Positions 33,782 through 43,396 of a DNA stretch of 62,390 nucleotides are shown here, in pieces (position 1 is the first letter of the stretch; each line of letters starts with the position of its first letter). The notes under the pieces were generated by a model. That model was given only the letters and a program-made list of their open reading frames with translations. It searched no databases and had not been told where the DNA came from. The DNA is from Paracoccaceae bacterium. GTDB lineage: Bacteria > Pseudomonadota > Alphaproteobacteria > Rhodobacterales > Rhodobacteraceae. A program made the translations under genes and the position numbers. The stretch is from positions 1 through 62,390 of the forward strand of contig JACONJ010000020.1 in the NCBI GenBank assembly GCA_014323785.1, read 5' to 3'.

Positions 33782-35368
33782 ATGCGGGATTTTCATCGGC
33801 CGGGACGCTCAACCGTATACGCGGATCAGGGCATGTGCGCCACGTCGCACCCTTTGGCCGCCAAAACCGCCGTCAGCTTGTTGGAACAGGGCGGGAATGC
33901 CGTGGATGCGGCGATTGGTGCAGGGGTTCTGCTGGGCCTATGCGAACCGCAGATGTCCGGTCTGGGCGGCGACATGTTCGCCATGGTCAAACGCGGTGAC
34001 GGCGATAAGATCATCGGCCTGAACGCTTCGGGCCGTGCACCCTCTGGCTTTGATGCCGAAGCCCTGCGTGCCCGAGGGCTTAAGACGGTGCCCGGAGACG
34101 ACCCCTCTGCAATCACCCTGCCGGGGGCGGTGGACGGGTTTTGCAGGATTCACGGTGACATGGGGCGGCTGCCGCTTGATCACATCCTGGCACCTGCCAT
34201 CCATTATGCCGAGGCCGGTGTGCCGGTCGCACCGCGCGTCGCGCTTGACTGGCAGGGCGGGGTCACACGCCTGTCGGGCAAAGGGCGCAAAGTCTTCCTG
34301 GCCGATGGTGCACCCCCGGCCCCTGGCCAGCGGTTCCACGCGCCCGGTCAGGCCGAGGTGCTGCGCCGCATTGCCAGGGATGGGCGCAAAGCCTTCTACG
34401 AGGGCGAGGTGGCCGAGGATATGGTAACCAGCCTGGCCGCGCTGGGCGGTGCGCACCGGATGGAGGATTTCGCCGCCGTCACCAGTGATTATGTCACACC
34501 TATCCGCACCACCTATCGCGGGGCCGAGCTGATCGAACTGCCGCCGAACGGCTAGGGGGCAACAGTGATACTGCTTGCGCATATAATGGAGCAGTTTGAT
34601 ATCACCAGCCTGGCCCCCTGGGGAGCTGAACGCGCGCATCTGGAGGCAGAGGCAACCAAACTTGCCTATGACGTGCGCAATCGCTTCATTGGCGATCCGG
34701 ACACCAGCCCCCGACTGGGCCATATGCTGGACCAGGCCACGGCGGACGCGCTGGCGGGCAGGATTGACATGACCTGTGCGATGCATACCCCCGCCGCACC
34801 GGGCGAAGCGGTGCATAAAGACACCGTCTATCTGGCGGTGGTGGATAAGGACCGCATGATCGTCTCGATGATCTACTCGCTGTTCAGCAATTTCGGATCC
34901 GGCCACACCAGTGACCGTTTTGGCATATTGTTCCACAATCGCGGCGCGGGTTTTACGCTGCAGAAGGGCCACCCGAATGAGGCCGCGCCCGGCAAGCGCC
35001 CGATGCACACACTTATCCCCGCGATGTTGCGCCAGACCGATGGCAGCCTGATGCCCTTTGGCGTGATGGGCGGACAGTATCAATCCACCGGCCATATGCG
35101 CCTGATCTCTAACATCATGGATTACGGCATGGGCCTGCAGCAGGCGATCGACGGGCCGCGCTGCTTTTCGGATGCGCAACTGGGCGGTTTGCAGATCGAA
35201 CGCGGCTATGGTGCCGGGGTACAAGGGAAACTGGCCGGGATGGGGCACAGCCTGGTGCAGCCGGAGGCCCCCATTGGCGGTGCACAAGCCATCCGCATCA
35301 ATGCCGCAACCGGCGTCCTCGAGGGCGGTTCGGACCCGCGCAAGGACGGTATCGCCCTAGGCTACTGA
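33782..35368 (+). pseudogene. ggt: Gamma-glutamyltransferase, interrupted by an in-frame amber codon
   Basis: Two open frames in the same reading frame together make a full-length ~528-residue gamma-glutamyltranspeptidase-like protein, normally an exported or cytosolic enzyme that hydrolyses gamma-glutamyl bonds. Part 1 (33782-34555) has CATSHPLAAKTAVSLLEQGG, NAVDAAIGAG and ELPPNG. Part 2 has EATKLAYDVRNRFIGDP, the candidate autoprocessing threonine in HKDTVYLAVVDKD, and GGQYQSTGHMRLISNIMDYG. The TAG at 34553-34555 sits where relatives have Gln in PPNGQG, a single C-to-T change. No other lesion is visible, so this is either a young pseudogene, an error, or a readthrough case. ATG 33782 follows GGTGGAGG. 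Confidence 0.85.
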
Positions 35369-35769
35369 CGACAGCGTGGCACCACGGCCACTGGATAGCC
35401 CCCGTTAGCCCAGGCGACAGGTGTAATCGTTGAAGATACGGTAGCATTAGTTTACAATTTCATTCCACTGCAAACGAGCAAGGCGACCAGATATAGCACT
35501 TCAGCGACTTGAGTTCGCTAATGTAATCTTCGAATTCGGTTCCATCATCAGCACATATCATATGTTAGTTGATTCAAATCTGTCATCACAGCTTTCCATT
35601 CTCATTGATGTCAGATGTTCCGATGATTCCAGACCCTCGCCCTGTTCGGGCGGGGGCTGCTGGTCTTTCACCTGTACCGCCGTGAAGAATGTATAATCCG
35701 CCCGGGTTCAGTTCTGGACATCTGACCTAACATCCCGCATGCTGCCCCCGTTCGCAGGGAGGAGGGCGC
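35369..35769. other. AT-rich intergenic region before ilvE
   Basis: No gene in 401 bp. From about 35430 to 35625 the sequence is strikingly AT-rich against its surroundings. A hairpin CCTCGCCC-TGTTC-GGGCGGGG near 35635-35656, followed by CTTTC, may terminate upstream transcription. An exact TATAAT at 35692-35697, 73 bp before ilvE, is a plausible -10, but no good -35 lies at the right distance. Confidence 0.5.
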
Positions 35770-36633
35770 ATGGCGACCGGCAGCACCATCAAAACGTATG
35801 TGAATGGTACCTGGCACGATGCGGATATTCCGATCATGCGGGCGGCAGACCATGGCACGTGGCTTGGCACCACGGTATTTGACGGTGCACGCCATGTCGA
35901 TGGCATGGCACCCGACCTGCTGGCCCATTGCGTGCGGGTGAACAACTCGGCCAGGGCACTGATGCTGACACCCACCGTCAGTGCCGAGGATATGGTGCAG
36001 ATCACCTGGGAAGGGCTGAAGCGTTATCCCAAAGGTGCCCCTGTCTATATCCGGCCGATGTATTGGGGCATGCATGGCGGTCATATGGGCATTGTGCCAA
36101 AGGATACCGAGACCGGCTTTGCGATCTGCCTGGAAGAGATTCCCATGGCCGCGCCTGAGGCCACCTCTCGCCTGACGACAACGCAGTTCCACCGCCCCAT
36201 ATTGGCCGACAACGTCACCAATGCAAAGGCTGGCTGCCTGTATCCCAACAACGCCCGCATGCTGACCGAAGCACTGGCCAAAGGCTATGACAATGCGCTG
36301 GTAGCCGATGCGATGGGCAACGTGGCGGAGACGGCCACGGCCAATATCTTCATGGTGCGCGATGGTGTGGTCTTTACACCGATTGCCAATGGCACCTTTC
36401 TGTCCGGCATCACCCGGGCGCGGCACATCAAAAACCTGACCACCAATGGGATTGAGGTGCGGGAAGCCGTGCTGAGTTTTCAGGATTTCCGCGAAGCGGA
36501 TGAGGTGTTCATGTCCGGCAACCTTAACAAGGTTACGCCAGTGACCGAGTTTGACGGGACACATTATCAGATGGGCCCGATCACCCGCAAGACCCGGGAA
36601 CTCTACTGGGATTGGGCCTCTGCTGCCGCCTGA
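35770..36633 (+). CDS. ilvE: Branched-chain amino acid aminotransferase (class IV)
   Basis: A 287-residue fold-type IV PLP aminotransferase. The PLP lysine is in DNVTNAKAGCLYPNNARM; other marks are DHGTWLGTTVFDGARH, VYIRPMYWG and GNVAETATANIFMVRDG with GTFLSGITRARHI. It transfers amino groups to branched-chain 2-oxo acids. Class IV also includes D-amino-acid transaminase and aminodeoxychorismate lyase, so the assignment is by best overall resemblance. GGGAGGAGGG precedes ATG 35770. Confidence 0.85.
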   Translation: MATGSTIKTYVNGTWHDADIPIMRAADHGTWLGTTVFDGARHVDGMAPDLLAHCVRVNNSARALMLTPTVSAEDMVQITWEGLKRYPKGAPVYIRPMYWGMHGGHMGIVPKDTETGFAICLEEIPMAAPEATSRLTTTQFHRPILADNVTNAKAGCLYPNNARMLTEALAKGYDNALVADAMGNVAETATANIFMVRDGVVFTPIANGTFLSGITRARHIKNLTTNGIEVREAVLSFQDFREADEVFMSGNLNKVTPVTEFDGTHYQMGPITRKTRELYWDWASAAA

Positions 36634-36708
36634 AGTGCCAAACCCGTTGCAAGCGGGCGGACTTTGTGCCATGCTGCCCGCGCCGAATGGTTGGGGGAGG
36701 CCGCACCC

Positions 36709-37164
36709 ATGCGCAAGTTTCTGGTGATTCTGGACGACACGCGCGAATGCCTGAACGCCATGCGGTTCGCCGCGATGCGGGCGGCCCATACCGGCGGCGG
36801 GGTCGAGATCCTCTCGGTGATCCCGCCCGATGAATTCAATCATTGGATCGATGTGGGTAAGGTGATGCGCACCGAGGCCCGTGAACGGATTGAGGCGCAT
36901 TTCAACGTCTTTGCCAAATGGATGGGCACCCGGCAAGGGGTCAATCCCGAATTGGTGATCCGCGAGGGCGAACCCGTGACGGAAATCCTGGCCCAGGTGC
37001 GCGATAACCCGGACATCGGTGTGCTGGTTCTGGGCGCGGGTGCCGATAAAACTGGCCCAGGCCCTTTGGTGACCGCGCTGACAAAACGCTCTGGTTCCTT
37101 ACCGATCCCGATAACCATTGTGCCAGTGGCACTGTCGAAAGAGCAGCTTGAACAGATCACCTGA
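36709..37164 (+). CDS. Universal stress protein (UspA family)
   Basis: A 151-residue single-domain UspA protein. It starts MRKFLVILDDTRECLNAMRF, and the C-terminal half has IREGEPVTEILAQVRDNPDI and VLVLGAGADKTGPGPLVTAL, close to the ATP-binding G-x2-G-x9-G pattern. ATG 36709 follows GGGGGAGG; the open frame from 36664 adds unrelated residues. It follows ilvE by 75 bp and may be co-transcribed. Confidence 0.88.
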   Translation: MRKFLVILDDTRECLNAMRFAAMRAAHTGGGVEILSVIPPDEFNHWIDVGKVMRTEARERIEAHFNVFAKWMGTRQGVNPELVIREGEPVTEILAQVRDNPDIGVLVLGAGADKTGPGPLVTALTKRSGSLPIPITIVPVALSKEQLEQIT

Positions 37165-37422
37165 CGCTTGCCCAAAGCCCCCGGTTAAGTTTACCAAAGC
37201 CTACCCCTGCCCCCGTGCCACGCAAATCAAGGCCCCGGCCCCCGATGGGGGCGGCGGTGCCGGGGTGACTGTTTCTGCTGGGCCCAATGCTCGCGGCCCG
37301 GGGGGCTACCAGCCCGGGCCATGCGCTATGGGTTTGCCTGCGTTTCCGCATAATAGGAAGGATCAACGCCAAGGCACCCAAAGCCATGGCTGCGCAGAAG
37401 CACAAAAATCATGCAGGTTTTA

Positions 37423-37824
37423 TCAAGGGGTTTCCTTGCCGATCTGCCCCACGCGATCCAGCAGAATCCACCGCTCTGCCTGTTCCAAAGCACTTTGATT
37501 CCACGCGGGAATGGCCAGAACAGCAGAGACCAGCCAAGGTAATACCTGCGGGATCAACAAAGCTGCTACCATCTCTCCATCCATCATGTACATGACGTTT
37601 AAGGAACCCGCCAGAGTATCTATGGAAAACCCCAAAGCAAACAGGGCCAGAAGAAGGGCAACCGCCGCTTTGCCCCAGAACTTATGATACAGAAGATGGA
37701 ACGGACCGAACAGAAGGGCCATAAGAAAGTATCCGGACGGCCTTTTGTCAAACATCCTTGCCACGCTGGCAATTTCGGCCCTATCCTTGAGGATACGATC
37801 CCTCAGGGCACGTTCATCAGACAT
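37423..37824 (-). CDS. Small inner-membrane protein (hypothetical)
   Basis: A 133-residue protein with a charged N-terminus (MSDERALRDRILKDRAEIAS) and about three membrane helices: YFLMALLFGPFHLLYH, AAVALLLALFALGFSIDTL and MVAALLIPQVLPWLVSAVLA. It starts at 37824 after AAGGAG. I do not recognise a family and no neighbour suggests a role. Confidence 0.7.
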   Translation of the reverse strand: MSDERALRDRILKDRAEIASVARMFDKRPSGYFLMALLFGPFHLLYHKFWGKAAVALLLALFALGFSIDTLAGSLNVMYMMDGEMVAALLIPQVLPWLVSAVLAIPAWNQSALEQAERWILLDRVGQIGKETP

Positions 37825-38090
37825 AGCGGGGACTCCTTTTCGGAAGTCAGCTTTCGTGTACCCCCATGCTTGTCTAAATCATCCCGCCTTGTCAATAAAA
37901 TATGCGAAGCATTTCGCGCAGAGTGGTTTTTGCGTAATCGGGGTCATCCTACGCAGACGCTGTATTCGCCTGGAAAGCGTTTCAGCCTCATAGTTCCAAT
38001 ATGACAAGCTACCCCGTGAAGGTGCAGCCAGGCATCGCGCAGATTTTCGCCTGTACGGCGAAGGTGCACTTCAGGGGGGGGGGTGAGTCG

Positions 38091-38777
38091 TCATTTGAAC
38101 CTGTCCTTCAGTCGCTGCAATGCGGCGTGGACGGCTCTGGGCCGTTCCTTAGCCGGTCCGGCACCGGGCCCGGGTGTGGCAGGGGCTTTCGCATTAGTTG
38201 ATGGGGGCGGCGGTGCGCAGCGCAGCGCAACCGCATTCAGAAATCGCCCGCTTTCACCCGTGGCCAGGGCGGGCGCACCCTGGCTAATGCCGCGCAGAAG
38301 GCTGTCCAGACCCTCCCGCTCGGCCCGGGTAAAATCGGACAGCACATGACGCTGAACCAGGGCTCTGTCGCCGGGATGCCCGATGCCGATGCGGACGCGC
38401 GTGAACCCTGGCCCGATATGGGCACAGATGGATTTCAGGCCGTTATGCCCCGCCAGACCGCCCCCGGTTTTGACCCGCAACTTGCCCGGGGCCAGGTCCA
38501 GCTCATCGTGAAAGACAGTCACCTCGGCGGGGGACAGCCTGTAGAAGCGCATCACCGCCCCCACGGATTGGCCGGAGCGGTTCATGAACGTTTTGGGCTT
38601 CAAAAGAAGGAGTCTTTCGGCCCCCAGGTGCCCGTCAGCAAGCAGACCCTGACCCTTGCTGCGCCAGGGGCCAAATCCGTGCGCCTCGGCAATCTGGTCA
38701 ATAGCCATGAAGCCGATATTGTGCCGGTTGCCAGCATACTGCCTGCCCGGATTGCCAAGCCCGACAAAAAGGTGCAT
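38091..38777 (-). CDS. pth: Peptidyl-tRNA hydrolase
   Basis: A 228-residue Pth that recycles peptidyl-tRNA. Signatures are MHLFVGLGNPGRQYAGNRHN with the catalytic His-Asn region, KPKTFMNRSGQSVGAV, VFHDELDLAPGKLRVKTGG, and GHNGLKSICAHIGPGFTRVR plus IGIGHPGD. The C-terminus has a ~35-residue Pro/Ala/Arg-rich extension. Start 38777 matches the conserved beginning; the longer frame to 39041 is rejected. rplY, its common partner, is not next to it; the neighbour is the MunI-like restriction cassette. Confidence 0.95.
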   Translation of the reverse strand: MHLFVGLGNPGRQYAGNRHNIGFMAIDQIAEAHGFGPWRSKGQGLLADGHLGAERLLLLKPKTFMNRSGQSVGAVMRFYRLSPAEVTVFHDELDLAPGKLRVKTGGGLAGHNGLKSICAHIGPGFTRVRIGIGHPGDRALVQRHVLSDFTRAEREGLDSLLRGISQGAPALATGESGRFLNAVALRCAPPPPSTNAKAPATPGPGAGPAKERPRAVHAALQRLKDRFK

Positions 38778-38994
38778 GGGGGAATGTCTTTCCACGGGAA
38801 CACGGGTGCGGCCGGATGATGCCAGCCGTGGTGCCGCATGCCAAGCCGGAATGCAGATGCGCGAGGGGCAAGAAAGCAGTGCTGCGCGGGTGCAGGGGGG
38901 TGAGAATCGGGCGTGAACCCTACGATACTCACCCCAAAGAAAAATCTGGTCCGGATGAGCGGCCTGACGGTGGCTTGTGAAGCGGAGCACGACA

Positions 38995-39570
38995 ATGAAC
39001 ACAGGACAGGGGCATACTCCATTCCCCGCGCTTCCCGGCAAACGTTACGAAGTACTCTACGCTGACCCGCCGTGGGATTACAAGGGCCAGCGTCAGCACA
39101 ATGGTCCCGGTGGCAGTGATACCGGCGGGGCAAACGCGCATTATGACACCGTGACCCTTGCCGCGCTGGAACGCCTTGATATCCAGGGGATCGCGGCCGA
39201 TAACGCAGTGCTGTTCATGTGGTCCAGCAGCCCGCACCTGGACCAGGCCATTCGGCTTGGGAAGGCATGGGGCTTTTCATGGGCCACTATCGCGTTCATC
39301 TGGAACAAGATGAAAACAAACCCCGGATTCTACACGCTTTCCCAATGCGAATTGTGCCTGGTCTTCAAGCGGGGAAAGATTCCGCAGCCGCGCGGGGCGC
39401 GAAACATCCGACAATATCTCGAGGTTGAACGGGGACGGCATTCCGAAAAACCCGATGAAGTGCGCAAACGCATTGAACAGATGTTCCCCAAACAATCAAA
39501 GATTGAACTTTTCGCCAGGGACAAGGCACCCGGCTGGTGCGCATGGGGGCTGGAAGCAGATGGCACGTGA
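38995..39570 (+). CDS. MT-A70-type DNA N6-adenine methyltransferase (M.MunI-like)
   Basis: A 191-residue MT-A70-family methyltransferase. The catalytic motif is ADPPWDYKG (Asp24-Pro-Pro-Trp27), followed by DNAVLFMWSSSPHLDQAI, WGFSWATIAFIWNK and KPDEVRKRIEQMF. MT-A70 proteins of this size include the methylase of the MunI system. ATG 38995 follows CGGAG by about 9 nt. It overlaps the nuclease gene by 11 bp, so host protection is translated first. It should N6-methylate the adenine of the nuclease target. Confidence 0.9.
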   Translation: MNTGQGHTPFPALPGKRYEVLYADPPWDYKGQRQHNGPGGSDTGGANAHYDTVTLAALERLDIQGIAADNAVLFMWSSSPHLDQAIRLGKAWGFSWATIAFIWNKMKTNPGFYTLSQCELCLVFKRGKIPQPRGARNIRQYLEVERGRHSEKPDEVRKRIEQMFPKQSKIELFARDKAPGWCAWGLEADGT

Positions 39571-40087
39571 GCATCTGGAACGGCGCGGTGAATGGCAGGG
39601 AAAGGCAAATGCCCGAGGGCAAAGTGCCGAGGATATATTTACCGTCATAATGAAAATGTACCTGAAACAGTCAGGCTTTGAACTCATTCACAAGCCGAAG
39701 GATTTGAAGGGCATCTACGGCGTTCGGACAACAGGTAGGCCGCACAGCATTATCCCGGAGTTCATGATCCGAAACCCTTCCAACGGGCGTGCGGTTTTTG
39801 TCGAAATCAAAAGGCAAAAGGCAGCAGGCAATGCCCATGAACGGGCATGTAAATACATGATGCCCGGCATTATGAAAGCGATGCAGGAGGTTGGGAATCA
39901 ACCATCCAACATCTTGCCCATGTGGTGGATATTCACAAACGGGATCGCCAAAGACCCGAACTACAGGCAGGAGATCGCCTTCTGGTTCCGCGGGATCGAA
40001 GGCAACATGCTGTTATGGGAGGATGTGCGCGACCACGAAACTGTGACCAGTCACTTTGACAATGTGATTAAAGGGATGCTGGTTTAA
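39560..40087 (+). CDS. MunI-like type II restriction endonuclease
   Basis: A 175-residue PD-(D/E)xK nuclease. I recognise the MunI/EcoRI signature: VFVEIKRQ (Glu82-x-Lys84), then GNAHERACKYMMPGIMKAM, in which GNAHER corresponds to the DNA-recognition segment of MunI and EcoRI, and PMWWIFTNGIAKDPNYRQEI. By this the likely core target is AATT and MunI itself cuts CAATTG. The first catalytic acid, Asp83 in MunI (PDF), is here Glu67 (PEF, codon GAG at 39758-39760) with the same 15-residue spacing, so activity may be altered. ATG 39560 follows GGAAG and lies inside the methylase gene. Confidence 0.85.
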   Translation: MAREHLERRGEWQGKANARGQSAEDIFTVIMKMYLKQSGFELIHKPKDLKGIYGVRTTGRPHSIIPEFMIRNPSNGRAVFVEIKRQKAAGNAHERACKYMMPGIMKAMQEVGNQPSNILPMWWIFTNGIAKDPNYRQEIAFWFRGIEGNMLLWEDVRDHETVTSHFDNVIKGMLV

Positions 40088-40940
40088 TCCCCAAATGCCG
40101 CAAATCCCGGCCGCGCAACCGAATTGCCAGGCCAAGGCATCAAAATGCCGCAGATGTCTTGAGTGCCATCCTGATGTTTCACGAAAATTATCTGATCGGT
40201 TTTTCAGGGTTCAATGGTTGGGATCCCATCCGGGCAAGGCACTTGGCCCTGACCTCTGCTGCAAGAGAAGATTTTTCTTATGAACGAAAATCATGTGCAT
40301 GACCCTGGCGACTGTCTGGTGAATCACGGCAGCAATATCCGCTTCGGCACTGCCCAACCCCTGGCCCGATAATGCCCGCCTGGACAAGGCGTGCCATGCC
40401 GGAATGCAGCGGCGGCGGATGGGCAGTACCACCCGGTGCGTCAGTTGCCAGGCCACCGTCATCGGCAATATCTTACCACCCGGAATAAAGGCTGGTGTTG
40501 GGTTCTGATTCCCGAAGATGTCCAACCAGCCCTGCGGGCGGTATCTGTCACACCGTTCTCGTCACGTGCCTCAGTGACTGCCTCCCGTATCGATGCAGGC
40601 TGTTACACTCCAGCTGTTTTCGCCGTGCCATGGAGCGTTTTTCCGTCCAGTTGCATTCTTTGGGGTCTGTGCCGGGCGGCGGGTTGGTCCGCCCCGCTAC
40701 ACGACCGCATCTCTCGAATGATCTAACGCCGTCCTGCCCATACCCAAGGCCACCTGCACGCACGCTACAGCATCGGTGATTCCCTTCATCCCCAGGATCC
40801 GCAGGCGCACCTGAAAGTGGTGGAGCAGCGCATTGCGGGACGCAAAGACAAGGACAGCACCCGAACCCCGCCTGCTTTGGGTTTTCATTATCTGGCGCGT
40901 GGGCTATTGCTGCACCCGCCATTGCGATGAGAGTGCAGAG
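40088..40940. other. Long non-coding region between restriction cassette and pheT
   Basis: 853 bp with no gene I can defend. Open frames on both strands have no ribosome binding site or family resemblance. An AT-rich patch lies at 40180-40215. GCGTGCCATGCCGGAATGCAG near 40390 resembles GCATGCCAAGCCGGAATGCAG near 38838 at 19 of 21 positions, so imperfect repeats flank the restriction pair. pheS, normally just before pheT, is not here. Confidence 0.5.
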
Positions 40941-43349
40941 ATGAAATTCACCCTGTCTTGGCTGAAAGACCATCTGGAAACGGATGCTGGTCTTGAGGCG
41001 ATCACCGAGACCCTGACCGATATCGGCCTGGAGGTGGAAGGCGTGGAGGATCGCGCCAGCCGGTTGGTCACCTTTACGCTCGCCAGGGTGATTAGTGCCT
41101 CACAGCACCCGAACGCGGACCGGCTGCGGGTGTGCCAGGTGGAGACGGATGAGGGTGTGCGGCAGATCATCTGTGGTGCGCCGAACGCGCGAGCGGGAAT
41201 CACCGTTGTGCTGGCCAAGCCGGGTGATTACGTGCCAAGCATCGACGTGACCATCGGCGTGGGCAAGATTCGGGGTGTCGAAAGCCATGGCATGATGGCC
41301 TCTGAACGGGAGCTGGAACTGTCTGACGCGCATGACGGCATTATCGAACTGCCTTCGGGTGCGGTCGGCGACCGTTTCGTTGACTGGCTGGCCGCGCATG
41401 ATCCGGCCAAGGTTGACCCGGTAATCGAGATTGCCATTACCCCCAACCGGCAGGATGCCCTGGGCGTGCGCGGGATCGCGCGCGATTTGGCGGCGCGCGG
41501 GCTGGGGCGGCTGAAGCCCTGTGATTCCGCCCCGGTGCCGGGGCAATTCCCCAGCCCCGTCGACGTTTTGATTGACCCCGATACCCTTGCCGATTGCCCG
41601 CATTTCGCGGGCCGGGTGATCCGGGGGGTAAAGAACCAATCTTCTCCGCAATGGATGCAGGACAGACTGCGGGCGATTGGGCTGCGTCCGATCTCGGCCT
41701 TGGTGGATGTGACCAACTACTTCACCTATGATCTGAACCGTCCCTTGCACGTGTTTGATGCCGACAAAATCGCGGGGAACCTTCGCGTCCACCGCGCCCG
41801 GGGGGGGGAAACCCTGATGGCACTGGACGATAAGACCTACACGTTCCAGCCCGGCCAGATTGCCATTTCGGATGATAAGGGGCCCGAAAGCATCGGTGGG
41901 ATCATGGGCGGTGCCAGGACTGGCTGTGCAGAGGAGACAGTCAATGTCTTCCTTGAAAGTGCCTGGTGGGATACGATCCGCACCGCCTCTACTGGACGCG
42001 ACCTGAAGATTAATTCCGATGCGCGTTACCGCTTTGAACGCGGGGTTGATCCCGAATTCACCCTGCCGGGGCTCGAGGCCGCAACCCGGATGATCCTGGA
42101 TATCTGCGGCGGGGTGCCCTCGAATATCGTGCAAGCCGGTGCCCCTGTCGAGACCGCACGCAGCTACCCTTTGAACACCAACCGGGTGCAAAGCCTGGTT
42201 GGCATGGCAGTCCCGAAGGAAGGGCAGATCGTCTCCCTCACCGCACTTGGCTTCCGCGCCACCGGCACGGGGAATGTGCTTGAGGTGCGAGTGCCTTCCT
42301 GGCGGCTGGATGTGCGCGGTGAGGCCGATTTGGTGGAAGAGGTCGCGCGCATGGCCTCTCTCACCAAACTTAGGCCGAAACCCATGCGCCCTGTGTCGGC
42401 TGGGGGCCCCACAGCGATCCTGACGCTGATGCAACGGCGCGAGGGGACGGCCCGACGCCACTGTGCCGCGCTCGGCTACAATGAATGCGTCACCTACAGT
42501 TTCGTTGACCAGGCCAGTGCCGCATTGTTCGGCGGTGGGGATGTGGCCACAATGCTGGACAATCCCATCTCTACCGGGATGAGCTATATGCGCCCTGCGC
42601 TGCTACCCGGGTTGCTGCGGGCCGCGGCGCATAACCAGGCGCGGGGCCGAATGGACTTGGCATTGTTTGAGGTTGGCGCGGCCTTCCATGGCGGTGAACC
42701 CGGGGCGCAGCATACGCTGGTCACGGGCCTGCTGGTCGGCCAGTCCGGCCCCCGCGAACCCCATGGCCCCCGCCGCCCGGTGGATATCTATGACGTAAAG
42801 GCCGATGCCGATGCCGTGCTGGCCGCAATGGGCGCACCGGCCAAGGTGCAGATTCAACGCGGAGCGCGTGAATGGTGGCACCCGGGCCGCCACGGCATGA
42901 TCTGTCTGGGACCGAAGAGGGTGCTGGGCGTGTTTGGTGAGTTGCACCCGAAAATCCTGGCGGCGATGGACATTAAGGGCCCGGCCATGGCCTTTACCCT
43001 GTGGCCCGCCGAAATTCCGATACCGCGCACCGGGAACGCAAGCAAGGGCGCGGTGGAGTTGCGTGACTTGCAGGCCGTGGACCGCGATTTCGCCTTTGTC
43101 GTCGATGCCAGGGTAGAGGCGGTGACCCTGGTCAACGCGGCAGCCAGTGCCGACAAGGCCCTAATCGAAGATGTACGCGTCTTCGATGAATACGTTGGTG
43201 GTTCCTTGGGTGAAGGCAGAAAATCCATCGCACTGACGGTCCGGATGCAGCCAGTTGACAGGACGTTGGCCGAGGATGAGATTGAGGCCGTGTGTGCCAT
43301 GATCGTCAAGAAGGTTGCCAAAGCCACCGGTAGCGTATTACGAAGTTAA
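40941..43349 (+). CDS. pheT: Phenylalanyl-tRNA synthetase beta subunit
   Basis: An 802-residue beta subunit. Domains in order: N-terminal MKFTLSWLKDHLETD; tRNA-binding (EMAP-like) domain with HPNADRLRVCQVETDEG; B3/B4 editing region with FAGRVIRGVKNQSSPQWMQ and DVTNYFTYDLNRPLHVFDAD; B5 domain; catalytic-like core; and the C-terminal ferredoxin-like anticodon-binding domain (VDRDFAFVVDARVEAVTLVN to TLAEDEIEAVCAMIVKK). It needs PheS to work, and no pheS is in the window. ATG 40941 follows GCAGAG; the longer frame is not conserved. Confidence 0.97.
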   Translation: MKFTLSWLKDHLETDAGLEAITETLTDIGLEVEGVEDRASRLVTFTLARVISASQHPNADRLRVCQVETDEGVRQIICGAPNARAGITVVLAKPGDYVPSIDVTIGVGKIRGVESHGMMASERELELSDAHDGIIELPSGAVGDRFVDWLAAHDPAKVDPVIEIAITPNRQDALGVRGIARDLAARGLGRLKPCDSAPVPGQFPSPVDVLIDPDTLADCPHFAGRVIRGVKNQSSPQWMQDRLRAIGLRPISALVDVTNYFTYDLNRPLHVFDADKIAGNLRVHRARGGETLMALDDKTYTFQPGQIAISDDKGPESIGGIMGGARTGCAEETVNVFLESAWWDTIRTASTGRDLKINSDARYRFERGVDPEFTLPGLEAATRMILDICGGVPSNIVQAGAPVETARSYPLNTNRVQSLVGMAVPKEGQIVSLTALGFRATGTGNVLEVRVPSWRLDVRGEADLVEEVARMASLTKLRPKPMRPVSAGGPTAILTLMQRREGTARRHCAALGYNECVTYSFVDQASAALFGGGDVATMLDNPISTGMSYMRPALLPGLLRAAAHNQARGRMDLALFEVGAAFHGGEPGAQHTLVTGLLVGQSGPREPHGPRRPVDIYDVKADADAVLAAMGAPAKVQIQRGAREWWHPGRHGMICLGPKRVLGVFGELHPKILAAMDIKGPAMAFTLWPAEIPIPRTGNASKGAVELRDLQAVDRDFAFVVDARVEAVTLVNAAASADKALIEDVRVFDEYVGGSLGEGRKSIALTVRMQPVDRTLAEDEIEAVCAMIVKKVAKATGSVLRS

Positions 43350-43396
43350 GCGAGGGCTTCCCCCGGGTAAGCCACGGTCATGAAAAAGGGCATAAG

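Noticed and set aside
33938-35287. 449-codon minus-strand open frame over ggt
   Set aside because: Shadow of the ggt gene; no family features and it spans the amber site only because that codon is not a stop in this frame.
35668-36936. 422-codon minus-strand open frame over ilvE
   Set aside because: Antisense shadow with His/Gly/Arg-rich composition; ilvE on the plus strand is clear.
40548-40973. Minus-strand open frame in the gap before pheT
   Set aside because: No ribosome binding site, Cys/Pro-rich, overlaps the pheT start, and no family resemblance.
41100-42461. 453-codon minus-strand open frame over pheT
   Set aside because: Antisense shadow of a certain pheT gene, with no recognisable domain.
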